DNA from: Truepera radiovictrix DSM 17093
GTDB lineage: Bacteria; Deinococcota; Deinococci; Deinococcales; Trueperaceae
DNA length: 64,000 bases
Assembly: GCF_000092425.1 (NCBI RefSeq)
Contig: NC_014221.1
Location: forward strand, 2,795,001 to 2,859,000
Reading direction: 5' to 3'
The translations under genes were made by a program, and so were the position numbers. This document shows positions 1 through 8,107 of this stretch, piece after piece (the first letter of the stretch is position 1; every line of letters starts with the position of its first letter). The notes beneath the pieces are model-generated. The model was not told the DNA's origin. It searched no databases and saw nothing but the letters and a program-made list of their open reading frames with translations.

Positions 1-237
1 GACGGTGACGGCTCTTGCCGTGGGCGTAGCGCGCGTGTGCAGGGTTACAAGCCGCCGCAGGAGCGCCGCGCGGTGCGGCAAGAGCGCCCGCAGCAGCGCC
101 TCCGAACCGGTGTGGGGGCGGTAAACGGCCTCTAGGAGCGCCTCGGCCGCCGCGCCCTCGTCGCCCAGCCGAAAGGCGTCCTCCAGAGCCGCCGTCAGCC
201 CCGCGGAGCGGCGCGCGAGAAAGTCGTCTTGTGACAT
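1..237 (-). CDS. N-terminal part of an unrecognised protein (runs off the window)
   Basis: An open frame of 79 codons runs from an ATG at 237-235 to the window edge without a stop. The visible part starts MSQDDFLARR and is Leu/Ala-rich and probably helical. I recognise no family. The start codon lies within an array of TGTGACA repeats (230-282), so regulation close to the start is plausible. The gene is cut by the window, so length and function are unknown. Confidence 0.45.
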   Translation of the reverse strand, partial: MSQDDFLARRSAGLTAALEDAFRLGDEGAAAEALLEAVYRPHTGSEALLRALLPHRAALLRRLVTLHTRATPTARAVTV

Positions 238-282
238 AGCGCCATTGTGACACCTCGCGCCGTTGTGACACCCCGTGTGACA
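230..282 (-). promoter_or_regulatory. Four same-orientation TGTGACA repeats at a gene start
   Basis: TGTGACA occurs at 230-236, 246-252, 264-270 and 276-282, all in the same orientation, at spacings of 16, 18 and 12 nt. The first copy covers the start codon of the partial minus-strand gene. TGTGA is the half-site of CRP/FNR-type regulators, but no symmetrical full site is present. Binding by such a regulator is inference. Related motifs recur at 60698-60753. Confidence 0.4.
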
Positions 283-386
283 CCCCGTGCGCGCTTGACG
301 GCGTGAAAACCCCAACGAGGCGCGCCCCAGAGAGCTCGGAGTGCCGGGGGTGCGATTCCGAGCCTCTGGGGCGGCGCCTCTTGAGC

Positions 387-398
387 TACTCTAGAGTA
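387..398. promoter_or_regulatory. 12-bp perfect palindrome with -10-like hexamers on both strands
   Basis: TACTCTAGAGTA is self-complementary and carries TAGAGT on both strands. It sits between the partial gene ending at 237 and the 3' end of the regulator at 469, so it could be a promoter or operator for the left-hand gene. No -35 element is clear. Confidence 0.25.
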
Positions 399-468
399 AC
401 GACAGCGGGCGGTGTTAGGGGCTTTTTCCAACGCGCGTCGGGACGCTTTCCCGAACTGTGGCGCGGGT

Positions 469-1782
469 TCAAGGGGGCTCCAAGGCCTCTAACCTGCCGA
501 GGTAGCGCAGCGCCAGCGCGACGCGGCTGCTCAGGTGCAGCTTCTCCTGAAGGCTCGTGACGTAGTTGGCAACCGTCTTCTCGCGGACCCCCAAAGCGCC
601 GGCGATCTGCGCGTTTGAGAGCCCGCGCGCGACGAGCCGCCACACCTCGCGCTCGCGGGGAAAGAGGCCGTCGTCGCCGAGCGTCGGCCCCTGGTAGAAA
701 CGCTCACCAGCCGCGACGCGCTCGAGCGCGACCCTGACCTCCGCTTCGGTCACGCGCCCAGCGATAAGACCCTCGGGGGAGAGCGCGGCGAGGTCGCGCA
801 GGTAGGGCTCGGACGCCCCCTCGGTGAGCACGAGCACAGGGCGTGCGGGCGCCCCCTCGCCGCTGAGGAGGTCAAAGGCGTAGCCGTGCGGCACGTCGAT
901 GACGAGCGAGGCGGGTGCGGGAAGGGGCCGCACCCACGAGGTGTAGAGCGTTTGGAGCGCGCCGAAGCCGCAGCGGACGACCGGCGGCGTCGCAGGGGGC
1001 GCTGGCGGGGCGGCCTCGAGCGCGGCCGAGGCGCGCGCCACGAGCGCGGCGAGGTCATCGCCCGCGCCAGGGTGCGCCCAACCGCTTTTGATGCCCAACG
1101 CGTCGCGCCTTAGAGCGGCCTCGAGCGCGTCCCAAGAGGGCGCCGCGGCGCTGAGCAAGACGGTGATCTGAAAGGTGCCCGTGCGAAACGCGCGTGCGCC
1201 CGCCGGTAGGGCGCGCGCGAGCGCCTCGGCAAAGCGCCTCAGGAGCAGGTCGCCACGCGCTCCAGAGGCGTCGTGGCAGCACTCGAGCACGCCGAGCGCC
1301 CCGACCTCGCTCAGCAGAGCGCCTTGGGGTGCGCGCGCGAGCTCCTCGAACGAGCGCTGGTTGGGGAGCCCCGTCAGCCAGTCCGTATGGGCCTGGCGCT
1401 CGAGCGCCTCGCGGTAGCCCGCGGCTTCGAGCGCAGCGATCAGGTGCTCGCAAAAAAGCGCCGCCAAGCGGAACTCCCGCGGCTCGCCCAGCGCGAGCCC
1501 CGTCAACGCGAGGTAACAGGGCGCCGGCGGTCCCGCAAAGAGGGCCACGTAAGCCTCACCGTCACCGGGGAGCACGACCCGTCCGCGGGACACCAGGGGG
1601 GCTGGCTCGAGCTCTCCCACCTCGAACACCCGCAGGGCGGCGCCGTCGAACACCCAGCCGACGCCTGCAGCGGCGCGGCGCAAGACCTCCTCGACGCGCA
1701 GCTTGCTAAGTCCCACCATCAGCTCCTGCAGCAGCAAGAGCCGGTTGGAGAGCAGCGCCCAGTCGGTCGGCGGGGTCAGCAC
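469..1782 (-). CDS. LuxR-type regulator with GAF-like and degenerate GGDEF-like regions
   Basis: 437 residues from a GTG. Residues about 10-120 look like a GAF-type sensor region. Residues about 128-255 begin with the diguanylate-cyclase entry motif DWLTGLPNQRSF, but where RxGGDEF should be the protein reads RTGTFQ, so cyclase activity is unlikely. Residues about 285-360 resemble the last strands of a NarL-type receiver. Residues about 370-432 form a good LuxR helix-turn-helix (FPREREVWRLVARGLSNAQI). It is therefore probably a DNA-binding transcription regulator in which the GGDEF fold serves as a ligand or dimerisation module. No partner kinase is adjacent. The domain order is unusual. Confidence 0.7.
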   Translation of the reverse strand: MLTPPTDWALLSNRLLLLQELMVGLSKLRVEEVLRRAAAGVGWVFDGAALRVFEVGELEPAPLVSRGRVVLPGDGEAYVALFAGPPAPCYLALTGLALGEPREFRLAALFCEHLIAALEAAGYREALERQAHTDWLTGLPNQRSFEELARAPQGALLSEVGALGVLECCHDASGARGDLLLRRFAEALARALPAGARAFRTGTFQITVLLSAAAPSWDALEAALRRDALGIKSGWAHPGAGDDLAALVARASAALEAAPPAPPATPPVVRCGFGALQTLYTSWVRPLPAPASLVIDVPHGYAFDLLSGEGAPARPVLVLTEGASEPYLRDLAALSPEGLIAGRVTEAEVRVALERVAAGERFYQGPTLGDDGLFPREREVWRLVARGLSNAQIAGALGVREKTVANYVTSLQEKLHLSSRVALALRYLGRLEALEPP

Positions 1783-1809
1783 CGTCTTTGTACCTGCACC
1801 GCTCTGGGG

Positions 1810-2292
1810 TCAGAGCGCGTCGACGGGTACAGCCAGGAGGTCCGTCCAGCAGTTGATCATGCGAAACACCCCCACGACCGCGACCGCCTCGACAACCTCG
1901 GCTTCGGAGAGACGCTCACGAAGCCCTTGGACGAGGGTCGCGTCGTTCGGCCGACGGGTCGCCTCCTGCGCGAACCGGAGAAGCAGCGCCACCTTGCGCG
2001 GCACGCCAGCGGGCACCTCGCCGCGCTCCAAAGCCTCTAAAAGCGGCGCCTCGACCCCCTGAAAGGTGAGCGCGTGGAGGTGGACGAGCGCGGCGTAGGG
2101 GCTGCCGGCCGTTTTGGAGATCATCACCCCCATCATCTCCTTGACGGTGCGGGGCAGCTCGCCGCGCAGCATGGTGTGCCGAAACGCCTGCCAGAGCGCG
2201 GTCTGCACCTCCGGGTTGGCGTCGGCAGCGGCGAACAGGTTGGGGACAAACCCGAAACCGAGCCCTTCTGCGATCTCTTGGCGTTGGTCCAC
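1810..2292 (-). CDS. AhpD/carboxymuconolactone decarboxylase-like protein without the CxxC
   Basis: About 160 residues from a GTG at 2292, chosen because a GAGGGGG Shine-Dalgarno lies just upstream and because longer starts add Arg-rich residues with no family resemblance. The helical core with SPYAALVHLHAL matches the AhpD/CMD family around its active site. The two redox cysteines of the usual ExxCxxCxxxH motif are replaced (Ser and Ala) while the following His remains. Peroxide reduction through a disulfide is thus unlikely. The gene lies directly upstream of the LuxR-type regulator on the same strand, so the two may be co-transcribed. Substrate unknown. Confidence 0.6.
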   Translation of the reverse strand: MDQRQEIAEGLGFGFVPNLFAAADANPEVQTALWQAFRHTMLRGELPRTVKEMMGVMISKTAGSPYAALVHLHALTFQGVEAPLLEALERGEVPAGVPRKVALLLRFAQEATRRPNDATLVQGLRERLSEAEVVEAVAVVGVFRMINCWTDLLAVPVDAL

Positions 2293-2472
2293 GACACACC
2301 CCCTCGGTGCCCCCACTCTAACAGGTACCGCAACAGATACCACCCGTTCGGTACGCGCGCGGTCGCGCGACGAGCGCCCCACACGCGCGCCTCCATACGC
2401 TACCGGGGGCCCTCGCACCGCGCCGAACGTCCCCGCGGCCAGCCCAACTTTCGGGAGGCGCCAGGACGCGCG

Positions 2473-3261
2473 CTAGACGTAGATCATCTTGCGGGTCATC
2501 CCCCCGTCGACCACCAGGTTCTGGCCGGTGACGAACCCGCTCTCTGGCGACAGCAGGTACGCCACCGCCGCGGCGACGTCCTCGGGCGTGCCGACGCGCC
2601 CGACGGGGTGCTGCGCGTGGTCCTCCGGACGGTGCTCGGGGGGCGTGCGCGCGGCGCGCTTTTTAAGCGCGCCCACCTCGATCCACCCCGGGCTCACGCA
2701 GTTGACGCGCACGGCGGGGCCGAGCGAGATGGCGAGCGCGTGGGTCAGCGCGACGAGCCCCCCCTTGGAGGCGGCGTAGGCTTCGGTGTCGGGTTCGGAC
2801 ATCAGCGCGCGCGTCGACGCGACGTTGACGACGGCGCTGCTCACCGGTTCGGGGCCACCACGGGTCGCTCCGTAGGCCGCCCGAAGGTGCGGCAGGGCGT
2901 GTTTCACGCACAAAAAGGCACCCGTGAGGTTCGTGCCGAGCACCGCCTCCCACGCGCTCAAGCTGAGCGCTTCGAGGGGGGCGCTCACCATCACGCCGGC
3001 GTTATTCACCAGACCGTCTAGCCCGCCTAGGTGCGCGCTCACCGCCGCCATGAGTGCGGCGACCGACGGTTCGTCCGAGACGTCAGAGCGCTGCGCGTAG
3101 ACCTCGGGGTGACGCGCGCGAAGCTCCGCCAGCGCCTCCTCGTCGCGGTCGGCGGCGGCGACGCGGGCGCCGCAGCGCAGCAGATACGCGACCGTCGCCA
3201 ACCCGATACCCTGGGCGCCGCCGGTGACGAGGAGGCGCCGATCGCGCAGGGACAGGGCCAC
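2473..3261 (-). CDS. Short-chain dehydrogenase/reductase (SDR)
   Basis: 262 residues from a GTG at 3261, one base after the stop of the upstream gene, which suggests translational coupling. A longer frame exists but its extra N-terminus is Arg/Ala-rich and non-homologous. The classical SDR marks are present: the cofactor glycine motif TGGAQGIG near residue 12, NNAG, the catalytic Ser then YxxxK (YAASK), and the C-terminal VVDGGMT. It is likely an NAD(P)-dependent oxidoreductase of the FabG-like type. An Asp at the end of strand 2 (AADRDEE) points to NAD. Substrate cannot be told. Confidence 0.85.
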   Translation of the reverse strand: MALSLRDRRLLVTGGAQGIGLATVAYLLRCGARVAAADRDEEALAELRARHPEVYAQRSDVSDEPSVAALMAAVSAHLGGLDGLVNNAGVMVSAPLEALSLSAWEAVLGTNLTGAFLCVKHALPHLRAAYGATRGGPEPVSSAVVNVASTRALMSEPDTEAYAASKGGLVALTHALAISLGPAVRVNCVSPGWIEVGALKKRAARTPPEHRPEDHAQHPVGRVGTPEDVAAAVAYLLSPESGFVTGQNLVVDGGMTRKMIYV

Positions 3262-3262
3262 G

Positions 3263-3649
3263 CTAGCGCCCCAGCACGCGGCTAAGGAGCGCCTCGACGG
3301 GCCCGTCCTCGCCGCGGCGGCGCGCCTCACACCCTCTCGTGTCGCGGCAGAGGGTGACGTAGCGGTAACGCCGCCCCTTGGAGCCGGGCACCTCGGCGCG
3401 AAAGACCTGCAGGTAGGGGCGCGGCGCGCTCCGTTGGCAGAGGTCACAGAGGAGCTGCGTGCTCGCTCGGCCCGCGCTCGAGACGGCCGCGAGCAGCACC
3501 AGCTCGGCGCCGTCGCGGTGCACCCGTAAGCCCTCGGGGGTCGCTTCGAAGCGGTAGGGCTCAGGCCCCGGGACGAGCGCCGCGTCGGTCGCGGGAAAGA
3601 GCGACAGCACGATCTCGCGGGCGCTGTAGGTTTTGGCGTTCTCGCTCAC
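3263..3649 (-). CDS. Small zinc-binding protein resembling the C-terminal treble clef of EF-G-binding proteins
   Basis: 128 residues from a GTG at 3649. A TATACT -10 hexamer at 3663-3658 ends eight bases upstream, so the mRNA is probably leaderless. The C-terminal half has CDLC and, after the conserved RYRYVTLCRDTRGCEARR, two further Cys. That arrangement resembles the FBP/FusB-type treble-clef zinc finger, which in FusB proteins contacts EF-G. The N-terminal EF-G-binding helical domain is not obvious here. Assignment is by motif memory only. It is followed after one base by the SDR gene. Confidence 0.55.
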   Translation of the reverse strand: MSENAKTYSAREIVLSLFPATDAALVPGPEPYRFEATPEGLRVHRDGAELVLLAAVSSAGRASTQLLCDLCQRSAPRPYLQVFRAEVPGSKGRRYRYVTLCRDTRGCEARRRGEDGPVEALLSRVLGR

Positions 3650-3657
3650 TGAGGGGC

Positions 3658-3663
3658 AGTATA
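3658..3663 (-). promoter_or_regulatory. Leaderless-type -10 (TATACT) for the zinc-finger gene
   Basis: TATACT ends 8 nt before the GTG at 3649, placing the likely transcription start at or next to the start codon. Confidence 0.5.
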
Positions 3664-3706
3664 CGCCCCCAGGGGGCTTTGTCGTGTTGGTAGGGGGCTA
3701 CAGAAC

Positions 3707-4180
3707 TCAGCCCTCCGCAGCGAGCTGCTTCATCAACGACGCCATCTCGATCGCCCCCAGGGCCGCCTCGGCGCCCTTGTTGCCCGCTTTCGTCCCCGCC
3801 CGCTCGATCGCCTGCTCGATGGTGTCGACCGTCAACACCCCGAAGATCACCGGTACGCCCGTCTCGAGCGCCGCGCTCGCCACGCCGCTCGCCACCATGC
3901 TGCAGACCACGTCGTAGTGCCCCGTCGCGCCGCGGATCACCGCGCCCAGGGTCACGACGGCGTCGTAGCGGCCGCTCGCGGCGAGGGTTCTAGCGACCAC
4001 CGGGATCTCCACCGCGCCCGGCACCCACACCGCCGTCAGGTCGTCGGGGCGGGCGCCGTGGCGCACGAGCGCCTCCTCGGCCCCCTCGAGGAGCCGGCGC
4101 GTGATGAAGTCGTTGAAGCGGCTCGCCACGAGGGCGAACCTCAGCCCCTCGGCGTGCATCCCACCCTGTAGCGTTTTCAC
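3707..4180 (-). CDS. ribH: 6,7-dimethyl-8-ribityllumazine synthase
   Basis: 157 residues, the normal length, from a GTG at 4180 with GAGGTCAAG just upstream; this start gives [23 protein letters not shown], which aligns with the usual RibH N-terminus. The enzyme condenses the ribityl-pyrimidinedione with dihydroxybutanone phosphate in the penultimate step of riboflavin synthesis and forms icosahedral or pentameric shells. Family marks are [33 protein letters not shown] with the catalytic His, FGVLTVDT, and the terminal NKGAEAA. No other rib gene is adjacent and no FMN riboswitch is visible. It begins 20 bases after the stop of the secreted-protein gene upstream. Confidence 0.93.
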   Translation of the reverse strand: MKTLQGGMHAEGLRFALVASRFNDFITRRLLEGAEEALVRHGARPDDLTAVWVPGAVEIPVVARTLAASGRYDAVVTLGAVIRGATGHYDVVCSMVASGVASAALETGVPVIFGVLTVDTIEQAIERAGTKAGNKGAEAALGAIEMASLMKQLAAEG

Positions 4181-4200
4181 CTTGACCTCGCGTTCATGAC

Positions 4201-4824
4201 CTACGGGGCGACGCTCAGCAGCACGTCGTCTAGGGACGCCGAGACGGCGTACTCGGGTTCGCCGTCCTCGGGGAAGCGGGCGGTAAAGAGGTTCCACCCC
4301 GCCCGGAACTCGAGCTCGCCCCCCTTGCTCGGCGCCACCACGACGTCACGGTCGACGTAGAGCAGGTTGAAAAAACCCGTCGGCGAGGTGACCATCGCCA
4401 CCCCGCCATACGGCGTGTCGGTCCCTCTATCGAAGGTGCCGCTAGCGTTCTCGTCGAGGTACACGCTCACGACCGCACGCGCTACGCGCGCGCCCTCCGG
4501 CGCGACGCTGTACGCGTCTTGCAACCCGGGCAAGCTCACCTCACCGCTGCGAAAGGGCAGCAGCTCCGTCACCTCACCCGCGACGACAACGCGAAAGGTC
4601 AGCCCCTGGTCCGTCACCGTCGGCACCCCCCCGCCCACCTCGCGCCCCCACACGCCGCCGGGGTTGACGAGGTGCACGCCGACGCGCAGGGGCGCCCCCT
4701 CGGGTAGCGGCTCGAGGGTCTCGATCACACCAGCGACGGTGACGTCCCGCTGCGCCGCTGCCGCCGCTAGGCTCCCTAGCAGCAAGCACGCACCCACCGT
4801 CCTCAGCCAAGTTACGTGTCTCAT
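4201..4824 (-). CDS. Secreted protein of unknown function
   Basis: 207 residues from an ATG with an AGGAG Shine-Dalgarno and a TAAGCT -10 further upstream. Residues 1-24 form a signal peptide ([25 protein letters not shown]) with an Ala-rich cleavage region. The mature part is mostly beta. It contains an acidic loop, [13 protein letters not shown], like a calcium-binding loop and like the short DxNxxGxxD element of extracellular proteins. I do not recognise a family. It is probably periplasmic and is followed closely by ribH. Confidence 0.6.
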   Translation of the reverse strand: MRHVTWLRTVGACLLLGSLAAAAAQRDVTVAGVIETLEPLPEGAPLRVGVHLVNPGGVWGREVGGGVPTVTDQGLTFRVVVAGEVTELLPFRSGEVSLPGLQDAYSVAPEGARVARAVVSVYLDENASGTFDRGTDTPYGGVAMVTSPTGFFNLLYVDRDVVVAPSKGGELEFRAGWNLFTARFPEDGEPEYAVSASLDDVLLSVAP

Positions 4825-4977
4825 ATAGGCTCCTAATCGGGCAGCTTAACACGGCCGTGCGGGTGCGCCCCTAAGGGGGGCATGAGGGCCGCTTCACGCG
4901 CCTCCTATGTGGCGGCCACGTTGGACCAACCGCCGCCTTACGGGGTGCGCCGCTCGGCGCGCCCGGTCCCGCCGCGG

Positions 4978-5958
4978 CTACGCGTGATAGCCCTCTGGGT
5001 GCGCCTGAAACCACCGCCACGCCGACGCGACGATCTCGCGCAGGTCGGCGTGCTGCGGCCGCCAACCGAGCTCTTGGGTCAGCAGCGACGAGTCCGCTAC
5101 CAACGCCGCCGGGTCGCCCGCGCGGCGCGGCAGCACCCGCTCCGGGATCTCGTGACCGGTCACCTCGCGGCAGACCTCGACCACCTCGCGGACGCTAAAG
5201 CCGGTGCCGTTACCCAAGTTGTACGCGTGCGCCTCGCCCGGCTCCAGCGCCTCGACCGCCAGCACGTGCGCCTCGGCGAGGTCGAGCACGTGGATGTAGT
5301 CGCGCACGCAGGTGCCGTCGCGGGTCGGGTAGTCGTCGCCAAAGATGGGGATGTAGGCGCGTTTGCCGCGCGCGACCTCTAGCACGATGGGGATGAGGTG
5401 GCTCTCGGGGCGGTGGTCCTCGCCGAAGCGCCCCGAGGCCCCGGCGGCGTTAAAGTAGCGCAGCGTGGTGTACCCGAGCCCCTGGGTCCGCTGCAGCCAC
5501 GCGAGCATCCGCTCGATAAGGTACTTCGACTCGCCGTAGACGCTCTCGGGGCGGATAGGCGCGTCCGCCGGGATGGGGAGCGCGTCGGGGGTACCGAAAA
5601 GCGCCGCCGTCGAGGAGAGCACGAACCTCTTGACGCCGTGCCCCACGAGGGTCTCGAGCAGCTTTAGCGACCCCGCGCTGTTGTTGCCGAAGTACTTAAA
5701 CGGCTGCTCCATCGACTCGCCGACGAGCGAGGAGGCGGCGAAGTGCAAGACCGCCTCGACGCCGTGCTCCTGCACCGCAAAACCCACCATCTCGGGGTCT
5801 TGGATGTCGCCGTGGACGAACGCGGCCGCCTCGTGAACCGCGTCGCGGTGCCCGGTGACGAGGTTGTCGAGCACCACCACCCGGTGGCCCCGGTTGACAA
5901 GCGCTTCGACCGTGACGCTGCCGATATACCCTGCTCCGCCTGTGACGAGAACGTTCAT
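4978..5958 (-). CDS. galE: UDP-glucose 4-epimerase
   Basis: 326 residues. The ATG at 5958 gives MNVLVTGGAGYIGS, the standard GalE N-terminus; the longer upstream frame is not homologous. A TACACT hexamer at 5970-5965 ends six bases before the ATG and there is no Shine-Dalgarno, so translation is probably leaderless. GxxGxxG (res 7-13), DNL with the Asp binding NAD, the catalytic Ser-Ser-Thr-Ala and YGESKYLIE (Tyr and Lys), and the RYFNAAGA sugar-binding region are all present. It interconverts UDP-glucose and UDP-galactose for surface polysaccharides. No other gal gene is nearby. Confidence 0.95.
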   Translation of the reverse strand: MNVLVTGGAGYIGSVTVEALVNRGHRVVVLDNLVTGHRDAVHEAAAFVHGDIQDPEMVGFAVQEHGVEAVLHFAASSLVGESMEQPFKYFGNNSAGSLKLLETLVGHGVKRFVLSSTAALFGTPDALPIPADAPIRPESVYGESKYLIERMLAWLQRTQGLGYTTLRYFNAAGASGRFGEDHRPESHLIPIVLEVARGKRAYIPIFGDDYPTRDGTCVRDYIHVLDLAEAHVLAVEALEPGEAHAYNLGNGTGFSVREVVEVCREVTGHEIPERVLPRRAGDPAALVADSSLLTQELGWRPQHADLREIVASAWRWFQAHPEGYHA

Positions 5959-5964
5959 GAGGGC

Positions 5965-5970
5965 AGTGTA
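5965..5970 (-). promoter_or_regulatory. Leaderless-type -10 (TACACT) for galE
   Basis: TACACT ends 6 nt before the galE ATG; there is no Shine-Dalgarno. Confidence 0.55.
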
Positions 5971-6091
5971 CCGGGTTTGGAGCGGCGGGCTTTGGCGGCT
6001 GGGCGGCGCCGCGGCGGCGTGTCCTGGTAGCGCGCGAAACGGCGCGACACCGCCCCGAAGGGGCGTTATAGTGAGCGCACAGGAGGTTGAC

Positions 6092-7054
6092 ATGACCGTA
6101 CCCCTAACCGAGAAGAGCGCTCCTGCGAGCACCTCGGCTTTAGACGCCGGCCTTATCTGGTTTGAAGGCGAACTCGTCCCCGCCGCCGAAGCCAAGGTGT
6201 CGGTGCTCACGCACGCGCTTCACTACGGCACCAGCGTCTTCGAGGGCATCCGCGCCTACAAGACGGCGCGCGGCCCGGCCGTCTTTCGCCTGCCCGAGCA
6301 CTCGCAGCGCCTTATCGACTCGGCCAAGATCATCGGCATGCCCGTGCCCTATAGCGCCGACGAGATCAACCACGCGGTGCTCGAGACCATCCGTCACAAC
6401 GGCCGCGACGCCTGCTATATCCGGCCGCTCCTCTGGTACGGCGCCGAGTCTTTGGGCGTCAACCCCGGCAGAAACCGCGTGCACTTTATGGTCGCAACCC
6501 TCCCCTGGGGCGTGTACCTGGGCGAAGAGGCGATCCGCGAGGGCGCCAAGCTCGTCACCAGCTCGTGGCGCCGGAGCCCTGGCGACGTCATGCCCACGAA
6601 GTCCAAAGCGGGGGGCAACTACATCAACTCGGTTCTGGCCAACCAAGAGGCGCGCGGGAGCGGTTTTGATGAGGCGCTCTTACTCGACAAAGAGGGGTTC
6701 GTCGCCGAGGGCTCCGGCGAGAACATCTTCTTCCTCAAGGGCGGCACCCTCTACCCCATCGCGCACTCGGTCAACCTGCGCGGCATCACCCGCGACACGG
6801 TCATCAAGATCGCCGAGTGGATGGGCACCCCCGTGGTGCCGACGATGGCGACCCGCGACGAGCTCTACACCGCCGACGAGGTCTTTATGGTCGGCACCGC
6901 CGCCGAGGTCACACCGGTCTCCTCCATCGACCGCCGCCCCATCGGCACCGGCAAAGCGGGCGAGTTCTCGCTCAAGATGCGCGAAACCTACCTCAAGGTG
7001 GTGAGCGGCGAGGTGCCCGAGTTCGACCACTGGCTGAGCTACGTCAACGGTTAG
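6092..7054 (+). CDS. ilvE: Branched-chain amino acid aminotransferase
   Basis: 320 residues from an ATG five bases after AGGAGG (6081-6086); a TATAGT -10 lies at 6067-6072, so unlike many neighbours this mRNA has a short leader. It is a fold-type IV PLP enzyme that transaminates Leu, Ile and Val with 2-oxoglutarate. Marks are HALHYGTSVFEGIRAY, YIRPLLWYG, the PLP lysine region PTKSKAGGNYINS, EGSGENIFF and VGTAAEVTPV. About 15 residues precede the usual start of homology. A hairpin terminator follows at 7080-7115. Confidence 0.95.
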   Translation: MTVPLTEKSAPASTSALDAGLIWFEGELVPAAEAKVSVLTHALHYGTSVFEGIRAYKTARGPAVFRLPEHSQRLIDSAKIIGMPVPYSADEINHAVLETIRHNGRDACYIRPLLWYGAESLGVNPGRNRVHFMVATLPWGVYLGEEAIREGAKLVTSSWRRSPGDVMPTKSKAGGNYINSVLANQEARGSGFDEALLLDKEGFVAEGSGENIFFLKGGTLYPIAHSVNLRGITRDTVIKIAEWMGTPVVPTMATRDELYTADEVFMVGTAAEVTPVSSIDRRPIGTGKAGEFSLKMRETYLKVVSGEVPEFDHWLSYVNG

Positions 7055-7079
7055 CGCAAGCTGCCGCACCGTGGTGGCG

Positions 7080-7115
7080 CCCCCGAAAGCGACGTTTCCG
7101 GCCTTTCGGGGGCCT
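7080..7115 (+). terminator. Hairpin terminator after ilvE
   Basis: CCCCCGAAAG (7080-7089) pairs perfectly with CTTTCGGGGG (7103-7112), with a 13-nt loop and a weak T stretch. Confidence 0.6.
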
Positions 7116-7161
7116 TTGTCGAAGCTCTGCAGAGGTTTTCGCCCGGCCTCGGTGCATCCTC

Positions 7162-7190
7162 TTGACGAATGTCGCATATCGGTGTACACT
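7162..7190 (+). promoter_or_regulatory. Near-consensus sigma-70 promoter
   Basis: TTGACG (7162-7167), a 17-nt spacer, and TACACT (7185-7190). Transcription should start near 7197. It is the best-scoring promoter by eye in the window, yet it points directly into the terminator at 7200-7226. Confidence 0.7.
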
Positions 7191-7199
7191 ACCCTTATC

Positions 7200-7226
7200 A
7201 GCGCTCGCAAGAGCGCTCTTTTTTTT
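7200..7226 (+). terminator. Intrinsic terminator with GCAA tetraloop immediately downstream of a promoter
   Basis: AGCGCTC (7200-7206), GCAA loop, GAGCGCT (7211-7217), then C and eight T. Stem and T tract are ideal. It lies only about 3-30 nt after the expected start of the promoter at 7162-7190, and 72 bases before the aldolase gene. Confidence 0.8.
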
Positions 7227-7297
7227 ACCCGCTTCACCCACCCCCCGCTACCGAGGCGCCATCCTCCCCCGTCGCACGCGGTAAGGTAAGAGCCCCC

Positions 7298-8074
7298 ATG
7301 GACACCCCCCTCCGCCGCCTCTGGACCGAGGGCCGCTGCGCCCGCGCCGCCTGGGTCACCCTCAACCACCCCCTCGTCGCCGAGAGCCTCGCTCGCCTCG
7401 GCTTCGACGCCCTCTGCCTCGATCTGCAGCACGGCCTTCTCACCGAGAGCGACCTCCTGGGGATGCTGCAGGCCGTCTCGCAGACCGGTGCGAGCGCCCT
7501 CGTCCGCGTCCCGTCGCACGACCCGGCCCTCATCGGCAGAGCCCTCGACTTGGGCGCCGCGGGGGTCATCGTGCCGCTCGTCAACACCCCGGCGGAGGCG
7601 GCGGCGGTCGTCGCGGCCTGCCGCTACCCCCCTGCGGGGCGGCGCTCGTACGGCCCGGTGCGCGCGTCCCTACTCTACGGGAGCGACTACGCGGCTCGCG
7701 CGAACGACGCGGTGAGCGTCTTCGTGATGATCGAGACCGAACAGGGGCTCGCTAACCTCGAGGCCATCTGCGACACGCCGGGGCTAACGGGCGTGTTTAT
7801 CGGCCCCATCGACCTCTCCTACGCGCTGGGGCTCCCGCCACAACCCGACAACCCGCACCCGGCGCACGTCGCGGCGGTGACGCGCATCCTGGAGGCGTGC
7901 CGCCGCCGGGGGCTGGTCGCGGGCAGCTTCTCCGACGACCCGAGCTTCGGGCGCGCGCTCGTCGAAAAGGGCGCGCAGCTCGTCGTGGTCGCTACCGACG
8001 CGCGCTGCTTGACCGAGGCGGCGAGCGCGCGGCTGCGGGCGTTTGACGCGCCCTCACGCACCTCACACACGTAG
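7298..8074 (+). CDS. HpcH/HpaI-family aldolase
   Basis: 258 residues from an ATG at 7298 (GTAAGGTAAG upstream). The family is class II, metal-dependent pyruvate aldolases acting on 4-hydroxy-2-oxo acids. The sequence shows LCLDLQHGLL, VRVPSHDP, GVIVPLVNTPAEA, RRSYGPVRA, the metal-binding Glu in MIETEQGLANLEAI, and GVFIGPIDLSYALG with the metal Asp. All catalytic elements are kept. Substrate cannot be assigned; no aromatic-degradation genes surround it. The DJ-1-like gene follows 33 bases later with its own -10. Confidence 0.88.
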   Translation: MDTPLRRLWTEGRCARAAWVTLNHPLVAESLARLGFDALCLDLQHGLLTESDLLGMLQAVSQTGASALVRVPSHDPALIGRALDLGAAGVIVPLVNTPAEAAAVVAACRYPPAGRRSYGPVRASLLYGSDYAARANDAVSVFVMIETEQGLANLEAICDTPGLTGVFIGPIDLSYALGLPPQPDNPHPAHVAAVTRILEACRRRGLVAGSFSDDPSFGRALVEKGAQLVVVATDARCLTEAASARLRAFDAPSRTSHT

Positions 8075-8096
8075 GCCCCCGCACAGGCCGTCCGGG

Positions 8097-8102
8097 TAAG
8101 CT
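8097..8102 (+). promoter_or_regulatory. Leaderless-type -10 (TAAGCT) for the DJ-1-like gene
   Basis: TAAGCT ends 5 nt before the ATG at 8108. Confidence 0.45.
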
Positions 8103-8107
8103 AGAGC

